Shown here in pieces: positions 1 through 13,799 of a stretch of DNA of 64,000 bases. Positions within the stretch are counted from its first letter, which is position 1, and every line of letters starts with the position of its first letter. Source of the stretch: Plasmodium relictum (Eukaryota; Apicomplexa; Aconoidasida; Haemosporida; Plasmodiidae); assembly GCF_900005765.1 (NCBI RefSeq), contig NC_041690.1, positions 1,116,001 to 1,180,000 of the forward strand, in the 5' to 3' direction. A program made the translations under genes and the position numbers. A model generated the notes under the pieces. It made no database searches, had not been told where the DNA came from, and was given only the letters and a program-made list of their open reading frames with translations.

Positions 1-1433
1 TTTAATTTTTACATGTTTAGATATATATGTTTATTAATAATCGTGCTAATAGAAACTGTCAATATTCAAATACTTTAATTATATTTCTAAGTATGTATTC
101 TTTTAATAATTTGTTTTATACTTTCAATTATTATTAAATATTTTAGTTATATTTAAGTGCTTAAATCAACTTACTTTTCAATTTGTTTAATTATAAGTGC
201 AATATTTTATTATTTTTATAAAAATCTATAAATCCTATATTTTACTTATATTTTTAAATATATATAATTATAATTTTATTATTAAGCTCTTATATTAAAT
301 CATGTTCTCTTTTAATATTTCCTTTATTTAAATTAATATTTATTATCATTGAATTTTAAAAGGTAATGTATTTTTTTAATTGATTTTTATTCAAAAAGTA
401 TTTAATAAAAATAGTAAGATAAAAGGAAGCTTAAAGAAAAAAAAAAAAAAAATATGAACAAATATTTATGTATTAAAACAAATTTTCTTCAAAAGTATAT
501 ATTTTTTTTATCTGAGCTTAAATTTAAAATTAATGATAATATGTGTTGTGTAAATAAAAATATATATATTTATATAATTACATTATAGGGAATATATTAA
601 TAAAATAACAGAAATGTAAAAAAATTAAATACATCATAAAAAAAGAATCTTTGATTTATATTATACAGGTATATATATTATTAAAAAAGAAATTTATTTA
701 TGAAAATTATCAAACTTTTTTTTTATAAAGCTTTTAAATGTGAATTATATTAACTTATTAATAAAAATCTTGCTGAAATTAATTTATCATGATGAAGAAA
801 AATTAATATTTTATTTTTATTAAAAGATTAATAAAAAGCGTTCACTTAAAAAGTTTCCTTTTCAATTAAAAATGAGAAAAAAAAAAAAAAAAAAAAAATT
901 AAAATTAATGTATTATTTAGTATAAAAACATACAAAATAAAGCTTAATAGACAAGTTTTATTTCATTTTATTTTATTTTTTTTTATTTGGTACATAAAAA
1001 AGAGGAATGTTTTTTTTTTTTAGAATAGATAAACTTAAGTAATTAAACTACTCTTAATGATTATGAAAGAAGCGTATATGTATTATAAGAAATAATAAAT
1101 ATGTTTATAAAGAACAAAAATTTTATATAATAAACTATCAAAATTTAAGATATAAATAAAAGGTGAATCATAATTATAGAAAAAAATATAATCTTAACAG
1201 ATCAAAAGAAAAAAAAATGAAAAAAAAACAATTTACAAAAAATAAATAGTTTATAAAATGCCATAGAATTTATATTTATTATAAAGTAACATTTTATTAT
1301 ATGAAATGAAGATTATTAAAAATAACTATACAGTAATATTAGTTCTTGTAGATACAACTAGTTATATTATTCGGCAAAATCAAAACTTTTGTTTTCTTTA
1401 AAAAAAAAAAGAATAAAAGTGCATAAAAGTGTG
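1..1433. other. Intergenic AT-rich stretch at the left edge
   Basis: Dense poly-A and poly-T tracts with stops in all frames. I see no gene, RNA gene or ordered repeat. It would contain the 3' flank of the leftward NSE2-like gene. The small open frame at 1389-1607 on the plus strand overlaps the last exon of that gene antisense and is not credible. Confidence 0.6.
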
Positions 1434-3368
1434 TTAAAGAAATATATAAGAGAAATTAATGTACTTATTTATTTTATTATTTTTTATTTTAATTTTATTA
1501 TTCAAACCTTCATTTCTCAGATTTTTAAAATATTCTTTTGCCTCAGTGATATTATCTCGAAATTTTTTGTATCTATAAAAAAAATATATATATATAGAGA
1601 TGTATAATTTTTTTTTTTTTTTATTATATTTCTAAATAATAATATCATATTTTATTTGTTGAGATATGTATAATTAGCAAATATCATAAAATTATATCAT
1701 ATATATATATATAACCTTGAATGATGAAGATATTCATAATCAGGGTGTAAACTATTTTTATAAACCTTTTTTTTACATGCTGTAAGAATAAAGAAAAAAA
1801 GAAAAATAAATTCATGTATGCATTTATATAGAATTGAACAAAAAAAAAAAAAAAACCTGCTATTGGGCATTCGATTGTATCTTTATTCTGCCTAAATAAG
1901 TAAAATAAAAATTTGTTTATTATCAAAATTTCCTATTTTATTTTTTTTTGTTTGTTTTATCATAAATTTTTTTTACATTAATCTAAGAATGAAAGATTTT
2001 TCAAAAGTGTGTACACAAGCTTTCCTATTTCTACTAAACCTGAAATTACATAAATTATATATCATAATATATTTAATGCTGTGTTAGCAATTTTATATTA
2101 TGCCATACACAAAATTATATTTTATTTTTTTTGTATAAATTATTTTGTTTTTATTCTAAAATAAATTTTTTAGAAATGCAAAGATAAATAATATCTAATA
2201 CCTTTGAGTAACAGGTATTTCAAAAGACATCTGTGATATGGGGCATCTTGAAGGAAATACTCCTACCTCTTCATCAACTAGTAGTTCATCTTCATCGTTT
2301 TCTTTTTGATTTTTTAAATGGAACTATTATATTAAAAGAAAAAAAAAATGTATATATAAAAAAATTAAATAAATATGTATCTAATGAATTAAATTTTTTA
2401 TATATGTATATATATATTTTCTTTGGTTATTACTCTAGCCAATCTTGCAATATCTTTTTCGTCATTTTGATTTCCTAAATTAAACATAAAATATATTCAT
2501 GTAAAATAAAAGGATTCAAATTGTATTGTAACTAAGAAATAGGGTAATATTAAACTTCTATCTTAATATGTTCAAAATATTATTTTATAATAAAAAGGGT
2601 CTTATATATATATATATATTGGAATTTGTTAAAAATATAAATATAATATTTTATTCTATAGAAATAAAACTACTATATTTACCTGCTAGCTTTAATTTTA
2701 CAAATTTATTTACTAATTTTAAAAAATTTGTGTCAATATTAATTTCATCTAATAAATTAGGAAATATAAAAATGAAGTAAATATTATAAGGAAAAAATAA
2801 AATATTAATATTCTTAATGCTTAAAATATTTCAACCTGAACCTGAATAAATATAAAAATATTTAATTTTTGTGTATATTAAAAGTCAAAAAATTATCTGC
2901 ACATATTTTTATTAATGATTTAAAAAAAAAAAAAATGAACAAAGAGATTTATACTCTTAACTAAATATTATGAAAAACTTACGAAAATATTTTATGGAAA
3001 ACAAAATATTAAATAAACTTTTTTGTAAAATGCAGTGATATTTTTGAATTTCATTAGAAGGTGTATATTCTTCCTCATATTTATCTAAGTTATTCCATAT
3101 ATCCTTGAAAAGAGGAATCTAATTATAATAAAAAGATAAATTTAAAGATATATATTTTATTGAAATGAGCACAGTTTTTTATGATATAACAGACCTGTTC
3201 TGTTAATTCATCTTCACTACTTTTTTGTGTCTACAACAATTTTTTGAAATATTTATCATAAATGAATATATCTTTTTAATTATTAAAATAGGAATTATTT
3301 ATTAAGCTTTTTTTTTTTTTTTATGTATTAGAAAATACCTTTTCAATTGAATCCTTTTTTTTGTGCAT
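1434..3368 (-). CDS. NSE2: NSE2/MMS21-like SP-RING E3 SUMO ligase (10 exons)
   Basis: Ten short exons joined by phase give 231 residues: 3339-3368, 3195-3230, 3019-3118, 2683-2748, 2434-2474, 2202-2323, 1977-2039, 1857-1891, 1716-1779 and 1434-1572. Every intron is GT-AG and the total of 696 nt stays in one frame. The C-terminal half carries an SP-RING: CPISQMSFEIPV, then ACVHTFEKSFI about 20 residues later, then ECPIAAC and a trailing LHPD. This is the Cys / Cys-x-His / Cys-x4-Cys layout of NSE2, including the NSE2-type L-x-x-D after the last Cys. The N-terminal part is helical and would be the SMC5-binding arm. In other eukaryotes NSE2 sumoylates targets within the SMC5/6 complex during DNA repair. 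Length is close to other NSE2 proteins. The last exon (Asn/Lys-rich tail) is the least certain: without it the frame stops at 1697. A PIAS-type SP-RING is the alternative, but the zinc-ligand spacing and size favour NSE2. Confidence 0.8.
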
Positions 3369-6300
3369 TACTTTCAGAAATAATTTTAAAAATTATTATC
3401 ATTTAAGCATTTATAATTATGTTCTATTAAGTAAAATATAATTTAAATTTATATATATATATATTTTATTTCATAAATTTAATTTTTTTTTTTTTCGCTA
3501 AATAATTGTATAAAATTTTATATTGTGTTCAAATTAAATTTAAAAAACAAAATTTTTTGTAATTTTTTGAAAATTTTAAGCTACAATATTTTTAATTTTC
3601 CATAAAATATTTTTTACTTCTGTAAAATTTAAAGTAATTTTTCTTTATAGGAAGTTTTTAAAAAAATACAAATACTTTAAGAATATAATTAAAAAAAAAA
3701 ATTTTTAATATTCATATTGTAAGGTATTATTTTTTTTTTATTTCAACTTTTTTTAGTATGTTCTTTTTCAGTCGTATGATAATAATAAGTAAATTTAATT
3801 GAATATAATTATTTATAATATTTTCATTTAAATTTAGCAATTTATGTTAAATACTAAATTACCAATAATTTTTTATAATTACAAAAAAAAAAAAAAAGAT
3901 AATATGAAATATCTAAAAAGAAGTTAGTTTTTTTTTAATTTGTATATACTATGCAGAATACAAATAAATATCTTTTTAGATGGTCTTATTTATTTATTTA
4001 TTATTTCATGTTTCTTTTTATTTATTTTCTGGACATTTTCATTTATATGGTTTAAAAAAAAAAAATTATCATTTAAAAGTATAATTGTTAATTTAATTTA
4101 AAAAAGTTTTTTTTCTTCATGAAAACATAGTTGGCCTAATTCAAGAAAAATAAAAATTTTGAAACCAAATATAGTAAATTTATTTTTAGGCAGAAATAAT
4201 TCAATTTGTTTTAAAAAGATTATAAATATACTGGTTAATGCATGAAAAAAAATAATTAAAAAGCAAGTACATGTATTATTATTAGTAATATATCTGTTTT
4301 AAAAAATATTTTTTGATATGAGAGTATGCAAATAGAATTTTTTTTGTTTTTTTTAATATATTTTATTATTGATACTATTAATATTTAAATTATGAGTATT
4401 TCTTGAATTACTTCATATAGTGATGGAAAAATGATTTCCTCATTAATCACAAGAAGTTTTTTTATTTATTTTATTATACTTTATGTTATTATGATTTATT
4501 AAATTTTATTTTTTTTTTTTGTATTTTTTTTATATTTTCGTAGAGCACAAAATTTTTTGTCTTAAAGGATTATTAGACATGATATAGTTATTATTAAATA
4601 AAAGGATAAATTCATTTTTCTTTATTTTTTTCTACTATTTTAGTATTTTTTTTTTTTTAAAAAAGTACATATCATACAAATATTTCAATTTGGGCTTTTT
4701 TAATTTTCTTCACCAAAATGTAACTTTTTGTTCCTCTTTTTTCTTTTTACAATTTTCCTTTTTTTATATATTAAATGGTGCAAAATATAAATGATTTTTT
4801 ATAAATATATTTTATTTCCTAATATACTTAAAAATAATTATAAAATGTCTTGCTGTACTTCTAAATTATATATACAGATAATAAATATAAAGTACGTTTA
4901 TATATGTAATTTTTTTTTCAAGAAAAGAAATATACTACTTTTTTGTGTGAGAAAATAAATTTTTTTTTTTTTTTATATAATTTTTCTTTACAGGAGTACA
5001 AAAAAAAAAAAAAGAGAAAAACTTTAAACAATGTTTCTAAAAATTATGATGTGGCCTTAAATTCAGTTACTAATATATGCCAAATGACATAAATAAAAAA
5101 ATTTAAAAATTAATTAGTATTAAAAAAAAAAAAATTACACAATTTTAAAAAAAATTTTAATAATGACAGTATAAATATACATTGTGTTAGTATTTTAGAG
5201 ATAAAATAATTAAAATAAAAATGACTTAAAAAAAAGTTCATATTATATTCGAAACAGGTAATTTATATACAACATGCATGCTATAATTTAAATTTATACA
5301 TATATATATATATATATATATAATACATATAAATTAAAAAAAAGGTAATTAACAATTTACATATTGAGAATAAAAAATTAAAATTATTGAATATTTAGAG
5401 TTTTTTTTTATTTTCAGAAATTTATCGATAATTTAATTTTTTTTTTTTTTAAATTACACTTTTTTTTTAAGAAATTTTCAAAAAAATTATATTTTGAAAT
5501 GCTATATGTATATTAAAAGAATACAGTATTCATTTTTTTTTTCTTATTCTTATTCTTTTTCTTTTTATCTTTTTTCTTTATCTTTTCCTTTTTTTTCTTT
5601 TCATTTCTTTTCCTGTATCTTTTTACTTTATTTTTCTATTCAAATATGCATCACGACAAAGAAATATAAATAAAACCTCCCAATATTTATATTATTTCAT
5701 TTTTGAAGTATTAAAAAAAAAATATTCATTTTGATAGTTTAAAATTTAATTTTTAATAAACATCCAAAAAAGGGTAAAAAATTAAAAGAATTCAAAAAAA
5801 AAAAATTGTTCAAGTGAACAAATGCCTTAAAATATATTGAAAGTTTTTAAAATCATTAAAGAGAAACAAGTATATATGGTTGCGTTATTAAATTTTATTA
5901 TGCTTTAAGTAATTTTTTTAACGTAATGGTTTTAAAATTTATGCTTTATTTCTTTATATAATTCAGCCAACAAATTTCTTAATATTTTGTTGCTTATTGC
6001 ATTAAAAAAAAATATATATTTTTAATTTATGAATTTTTTTATTTTTATATATTTTTTGAAAGAAGTATTCAGCCACATATATATATATTTTAATATTTTT
6101 TTACGATATTATTTTGTACTACAATAATGTATAAACTTCATGTATTTTTTGTAAAGTTTCTTAAAATATTTACAATAATTATAATTTTTTTTTTTTTTTT
6201 ACATAATGTTATATTAAATGCATAATGATAGCTTTATAAAATCAATTTTTTTTTTTTTTTTTTAATTTATGCTATGAAAAAAAAAATAATATATTTAATA

Positions 6301-6929
6301 TAAAATGTGAACTTAATAAGAAGAGGAACAATAAATTGATAAGAAGTACTTCACAATAGTTGTAAACAGAAACGTTGTTATGTACAAAAATCTTTTGGAA
6401 AAAAAGAGAAAAAATTATATTTTATGTATATACTTTTTTTTAATTAAATAATAAATCATTAAAAGGACATCTTTAATATTACAATATTTATAGTTGTTAA
6501 GTTCATATAACTTGTATTATATAAACATATTATTTTATTTCAAGATTTCAAAAAAAAAAAATTATTTTACAAGCATCAACCCTGTTTTAAATATTTAAGT
6601 GTATTTTTATAATTAAGAAGTTAATTTTTATTTATTTATTTTTTTTTTTATATTTATTATACATATATTCTATATTGTAATTGTTATAAAAAATATCATT
6701 ATTCCATAATATGTGTTATTTACAAAAACAGTTTATTGCGGAATAGTTATATATTTTACCTTAAATCATCATTAAAAAAAAATATCATTTGAATTCTTTT
6801 AAATTTTAATCAGTTAATGCATAATTAATTAATTGAAAATAATATATATATTTTTATTTTATTTTTTTTTTTTTTTGTTAATAAATACATATAAATATAT
6901 GTATATTCAGCTAGCAATAATATGAAAAA
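3369..6929. other. Divergent intergenic region between NSE2-like gene and large Asn/Lys-rich gene
   Basis: 3.6 kb with no open frame of note and many homopolymer tracts, plus short TA runs near 5300. It lies between two outward-facing genes, so it should hold both promoters; no specific motif can be supported. Pyrimidine-rich stretch at 5531-5635 has no coding potential. Confidence 0.55.
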
Positions 6930-9900
6930 ATGAAAACTAAAAAAAAAATTGAGGTTAGGAGGACAAGAAAATCAGCATGCGAAACAATAAACGAAAAAGA
7001 TAGAAAATTTAGAGATAAAGTAGATGATATATCGCATAATATAAAAAAAGGTAAAAAAAAAAAAAAGAAAAAGTTATATATTAATTTCATATTTTTGATA
7101 TTTATATGAATTTTATTTTTCAAAAATTCTTTATATATTTATTAGATGCATATATTATTTTCATAAAACTGAGGATTAAAATAGAATTCATAAAAATGAT
7201 TTAGTGATTTACTATTCATAATTATTATTTATTTTATGCAATATTTAATTTTATATAATTATTTATTATTTTATTAAAATGTGAAAATTTTGTTTTTACT
7301 TTTAAGTTATTTGAGCTAAAATAAGGAATTTTAAGTATATATTGTAGAATAGTTTATTATCATAATACAATTATTATAATAATTGTAGTTTAAACTATCG
7401 CTAATTTATTATATCTAAATATTTTATCTTCTATATTTTATTTTTCATAAAAATGGTTTAGAATTATATATATATATATAATTAGTATGAATTATTTTTT
7501 TTATATATGCTATTAATATTTTTTTATATAGATATATTTTTTTTTTAGTTTTAACTATACTGTATTATTATTTTATATATATTTCTTTTACATATACCGT
7601 TTTTACAAATGTATACTTAGATAAAATTATGTAATTTATTTAAATTTATATGAAAATATATTTTTTAATAAATTAAGTTATTGCAAATGTTTTTATCTAA
7701 TATTTTGTATGCGAGGATATTTTAAATACATAATTATATTTTTAATTTAAATTTTTATAATAATATTTATATTTCCTTTTTTGTGTTCTTAGAAGACAAA
7801 AAAAAAAGGAAAAAAAAAAAAAATATTTTAGAAATAGGAAAAAGTAGTAGAAGAAATTATATTAAATTAAATAATAATAAAATGAATTTTAAAAATGAAA
7901 AAATTAATGATATAAAGAATAATTTCAAGAGCGATTCTACTGGTTTTATAATAACAGAATCGTATGAAAATCATAATGAAGAATGTGGAACAAATATTAG
8001 TGAATTAAGAGAAGATAAAAGAAAAAAAAAAAAAAAAACACATGCAAATGATGAATTTTCAGATAATATTGATGCATTTTATTCAAATGTATTAAAAAGT
8101 AAAAAAATAAAAGGTAAAGAAAATAAGGTAAAAACCAATACAGTTAAAGATTCAGAAAACTTTTATGATTGTTTTGACACAAATTATATTTCAGAAAATA
8201 AATCACAAAAACTAACAAGTAAAACTAATAAAAAAAAAGAATTACTTGAAATAAATAAAAATATGAATGAAAATAATAATATTAATAATGATAATAATAT
8301 AGATAAAGAAAAAAATATAAATGAAATGTTATTAAAAGATAATATAAACATTGATAAACAATTATTGTGTTCTAATTTAAATAAAAACGATCAAGTTATC
8401 GGGAAAAAAAGAAAAGGCAAAAAAAATGCAGAAACAAAAATAGAAAACAATTTAAAAAAAACTAGAAAAGAATATATAAAGAAGTACAAATATAAAAATA
8501 GTATAGAATACAATGAAGATAAAAGAAAAAGTTTATCTAATAATAATAATTTAAAAAAAAATGATAAAGAAAATTTTATAGATGAATTATCAATGAACAG
8601 TAAAGATAAAAATACAAGTATTGGTACAGGTGGTTTAATTGATAAATTAAATATGTATGATAATGAGAATAATGAAATGCATAATAGAAAAAATAATTTT
8701 AATTTAGATAATCTGTTATCTAATGAAAAACCGTACTACTGTTCTAATTTTTTAGAAAATGAAGCATTAGCTGATACATCTGAAAAAACATTAAATAGCT
8801 ATTGCAACGCAGATGTAGATAATTCTACTGAAAGTATTTTAGGTAGCATTTCAAAAAGCAATAATAATTATGATATTTTTTATGTGAATAATAAAGTAAA
8901 AGATTTCAAATCAGAAGAACTGATTGATATAGGAAAGGTAGCTTGTATTGATAATAAAAAAAAAAAAAGTGACTTTAAAAAATTAGAAAGAAAAATTGAA
9001 AATAATGAAAGCACAGAAATTGCAAAAATAAATAATAATAAAAATATTATAAATGCTAACATGTATGCAAATAATAATGTAGAAAATAAAGATGGTTTAA
9101 TAACACAAACAAGTATTCCTCCTGTTGTTGAAAAAAAAAAAAGAGGAAGAAAAAGAAAAATACAAAAAAATTTAGAATTTTTAGTGAATACATATAAAAA
9201 GACAAGTAATACTGAAAATGATAAATTACCAAAAATTCATATATACAAGAAAGAAAAGAAAAATGATGTATGTAACAATCAATTGTTTGAATTAAATGAT
9301 TATAAATATATATCAAATAATATGAATTCATTTGATGAATCCTTTTCTTTAAAAAAGAATGCAAAATTTTGTAATAATAATAGTGCCATGCAAACTAGAA
9401 GAAAGTCAAAAGAAGTAAAAAGCAAAGATGAAAAATATTCTCCCTATGCAGATTATATATATAACAAAAATGGAGGCAAAAGAAAGTATACAAAAAGAAA
9501 ATATAAAAAAAAATATATGACCTCTAGCATTTACCCAACTGATATTTCAATTAACGCAATAAAATATAAAAATAATAAAGCTTTAGAGAATAAACGACTT
9601 TTCCCTAATGAAATTTTTATGAATAAAGACGAATTCATGAATAATATAAATAATATTAATACTATATTTAATTTTAATGAAGAATTCTTAAAATTTTTAT
9701 ATAAAGTAAGTAAATGTAAAGATATAGATTATGATTTAATGCTATCCTTTTTAGGTGATATTCAAGTTAAATTATCAGAAAACATACAAGAAGAATTTTC
9801 AAATGAATTCTGTAAGTCACACAATGTAGATGACACCGTTTATGCTATGAATCAGATAGTAGATATTTTAAATAATAATAATGAAATTTTAAGCAAGTTA

Positions 9901-12564
9901 AATCAACTGGAATATAAGTTCTATTATGATTACTTAAAAAATAAATCGAAAGAAAATCAAATTAATGGCAATATAAATGAAATAAAAAAAAATACATTGG
10001 AAAATAACTCAAGGGATATTACACAAGATTTTAATGAATCGAGTAAGCAGTTACAAATAAATAACATTAATAATAGTACAATAAATAAAGAATATTATAC
10101 AATAACTAATGAAAATGGTGAAGATGATAAAAAAATAAATGATTGTTCTTTTTCTAAAGGTAATTTAGAAGTGTGTGATGTTCAAAGTAATAAGATTTTA
10201 ACTGATGACTATAATAATCTAAAAAAGGAAGATAATAATAATAGTTCAAAAAATAACATTTCAAGTATGAATAATGAAAATGGATTTACGAAGTTTAATA
10301 ATTTATATAAAAAGGAAGATGAAAATAATAACTATAACAGTAGTAATAATAATAATAATAATACGAATAATGATGTTTTATTAAGAACATTAAATTCGGA
10401 GTCACTTACACAAAATAGCACTGATTTTGTAAATAAATCCAAAATCATTTCAAATGATTTATATTCATTTAATGGAAAAAATGAAAACATAAAAGATGGT
10501 GAAACAGTTGATAAGTTTAGTGAAAATAATAATGATACTCATTATTATATTCTAAAGGAAATAAATAATTCGAGCAAAGGGACAAATAATTTAAATAAAA
10601 TTGAATATAAATATGAAGATTTGCATGAAATAAATTATCAGAATAATATAGATTTTGTATGTGATGAATTAAATAAATTAATAAAAGAAACATTAAAAAA
10701 TGAAAGTTTATTTTATTCTAAGCCTTTAAAGAAAAAATATGAAAATATTTCTGAAAGAATTTTATATAAAAATTATATTTCCACAAAAATATATAAAAAT
10801 AGTAATTTGATAAATAAAAGAAATGAAGATATGTGTTTAAAATACTCAAATGATTCTATTTATGAAAACAGAGAGGATAATAAGTTTTTAAAAAAGTACA
10901 CTGAATTTTTTAGGAAACTTAACTTTATCAATAGTAAGAGCAAATTACATGATATTAATGATAATATAAAAAATCAAAATACAACAATCGACGAAATAAC
11001 AAATTGTAACTTTCATTCTGTTAAAGAAAACTATAATGATAATGGTGATACATTACATCTAGATATGGATAAGATGAATGATTGTAATTATAGGTATAAA
11101 TGTAATTTAAATGATGAATATAACTCAAAGAATATAAATAAAGTCATAGTAAAAAATGAATATAATAATAATAATAGTAAAAATTATTTAAATGAGAAGG
11201 TAAATATCAATAACGATATTACGGCATCTGATAATTCAAAAAAGATAAATTGTTCTATTAAAGATGATGGTAATGAAAAGAATGAAGAATATGCGATCAA
11301 TCAGAAAAGTGAAGAAAATAAAGAAAAAAAAGATAATTTAACAAATATTTCAGATCTTATTTCCTTCTTTAAAATAAAAACAGAGAAGAATGAAGAAAAC
11401 GAAAATGTTAAAAAAATGGAAAACAAAAATAATGAAACTAATGAAGAAAGGGATATTATGGATAAAGAAATTACGAATAATTTTAATCATATAAAAGAAG
11501 TCAACTATTATGATGTAAATGAAAATAATTTTTTGGGTCAAAATAATGAAAAAAAGAAGATAAATAATTTAAGCCAAGAAATAATTTTAGTACAGGATAA
11601 TCATTTTTTAAAAAAGAAATATGACACAATGCTAATTAATAATGATATTAATAATTCACAAAATGATGAACTTAAAAATTACGATACTCTAAAAAATGTT
11701 CCATTTGATAAGTTTAATGTCAGCACCGAAAGTAATTCTTCTAACGATAAGGAAAAAAAAATACTTTTAGATGATAAAAAAAAATTTATTGAAAATAATC
11801 TTGATATTAAAAATAGCATTATAATTGAAAACAATTACGACAAGGGTGATAATGAATATATCACAAATATTTCTCATATTGATAGGAATATAAAAAAGGA
11901 AATAATTTTTTCTGTAAAAGAAAAAGAAGACGATGCTGTAAATAAAGATATAAAAAATTCTCTTCTAGATGAGAATGATATTTTTTATAACGAGATTAAT
12001 AAAGATAAAAAAAATGAGTATAATTCTAATACTGAAGAAGGCAATATGAAATTAAAAAATATAGAAATCATAACTAATAATCTTGATTCAAATAGTAATG
12101 ATAAAGCAAATAGTTCTTTTTTATTGAAAGAAGAATTAAATGATGTAAAAACAAAATTTATTGATTATAGTAGTAATAAAAATAATTTTTTAAAAAGTGA
12201 AAAGAAAAATGATACCTTGTCGATAAATCATGAAGATAAGGAGGCAGTTAATTGTTATAATTTAAATATTAGTAACAATACGGTTTCAAATGACATTGAT
12301 GCACACAATAAAAAAACTATAAATAGTTTATTAAAAGAAACATTTGATTTAAAGAATGATGAAATTATTAATATAAAAACGGATAAAACACAAAAAGAAA
12401 TTTTAGACTGTTTGAGCATGATATCTAAAATAAAAAAAATATTTTTTGATGAATGTACGAAAATGATTAATAATCAAATTTATCTTTTAGAAAAAAATTT
12501 TCGAATACCGAACTGTTCCTTATCTATATTAAAAAATTCATTTGGATATAATAGTAATAAATAA
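6930..12564 (+). CDS. Large Asn/Lys-rich protein with AT-hook-like motif, unknown function
   Basis: Two exons, 6930-7050 and 7793-12564, give 1630 residues; the first ends at AAAAAAG|GTAAAA and the second begins after TTCTTAG, keeping frame. The first exon supplies a true ATG; the long second exon has no upstream ATG of its own. I do not recognise the family. Visible features: a basic N-terminus (RRTRKS), an AT-hook-like KKKRGRKRK at about residues 487-495, further basic patches (GKKRKGKK; GGKRKYTKRKYKKKY), a non-repetitive segment of about 90 residues near 9660-9950 predicted helical (begins FNFNEEFLKFLYKVSK), long Asn runs, and a conserved-looking last 55 residues (ILDCLSMISKIKKIFFDE). The basic clusters suggest a nuclear, perhaps chromatin-associated, protein; that is inference. 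No catalytic domain is visible. Confidence 0.85.
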
Positions 12565-13614
12565 ATTTTTTTATTTTTTTTATATATGTTATAATTAATT
12601 TTATTATATTTTTTATTACTTTTATTTTTCTTTTTTCTTTTATCAATATTTTTTTTATTTATATTATAATTTTATATAATATTAGTTTTAAATGTATTTA
12701 TTTGTATCTTTTATATTTTTAATTTTTTTTATTTTAGCTTTAAATATTTTGATTTTTAGTTTTTTTAACATTCTGATTTATTTTTAGCTATTTATTTTTA
12801 ATCTCTTAATTTTTTACAAAATTGAAATATTTAATTTTAATTTTTTTATTTTTTTACAACTAAAAGTATTCATTGTCGTTATATATAAATCATAGAGAAA
12901 TATAAAAAAGTAAAAATAGGTTAAATAATATTTGCTTTTTTCATATAAATTTAATTAGAATTATCTTTTTTATACATATATATGTATAATTTTAATTAAA
13001 CTTATAAACTTTATATATTTCAATTTATATTACTAAAAAAAATTAGCAATAAATATATATGAATTAAACATTTTATATACTCCATTATTTATATTTCTTT
13101 AATGAAAAAACATTACCATAAATATAAAAGAAATATATTAGAAAAATATATTTAATCAAAAGAAAAATTAGTTAATACATTATTTAATAAAAAAAATATT
13201 CGTCATTAAAGAAATGTTATATATGGTACACATATATTAACTAAAATATAAGCTTAAAATGATAGGTATTATTTTTGGGTTATTTTATGTTCACGGGTTG
13301 TTATTTGGCTATTCATAAATTTTTGTTAATATTAATTTTATTTTATTTGTTTATTATTAATTTCTTATTGAATATTAAAGAATAACAATAATTTAAGAAT
13401 TTTAAATTTGTTCGATTCAGTTAAAAATGCTTTATAGGTTATTCACATTTAATAGAAAAAGAAAAAAATAAAATAAAATAATAAAGAATTAAAATACAAT
13501 AAATTAAGTTAAAAATATAAATAAAAATTAAATATAATAAAGCTGTGTTAAAAAATAGTTCATATAATTTTTATACACTAAATAAAATAATAAATTTTAA
13601 TTATTTGTCAAATT

Positions 13615-13691
<77 letters not shown>

Positions 13692-13799
13692 TACATAAAT
13701 AATTTTTATAAATCTTTTATTTTTACATTTATTTTTTTGTTCTATTATTTTTTTTTTCTTTTTATAATTACATTGTTACATATATAAATCTCTATTATT
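12565..13799. other. Convergent intergenic region
   Basis: Lies between the 3' ends of the large gene and eEF2. It contains a long TA run (listed separately) and a slightly GC-richer patch at 13261-13320. No open frame or RNA gene could be supported. Confidence 0.55.
13619..13687. repeat. (TA)n dinucleotide tract
   Basis: About 34 uninterrupted TA/AT units downstream of the eEF2 stop codon. A microsatellite, likely variable in length between strains. Confidence 0.95.

Noticed and set aside
1697-1715. Ending the NSE2-like gene at the TGA at 1697
   Set aside because: A GT donor at 1714-1715 joins in phase to a further exon with a helical protein-like sequence, which is more convincing than a TA-encoded Tyr-Ile tail. 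The shorter form remains possible.
1389-2780. Four short open frames around the left end
   Set aside because: They overlap exons or introns of the NSE2-like gene; only its splice-joined minus-strand frame yields conserved motifs.
13619-13687. TA tract as a centromere or origin marker
   Set aside because: It is only about 70 bp; Plasmodium centromeres are about 2 kb of extreme AT with imperfect repeats, which this is not.
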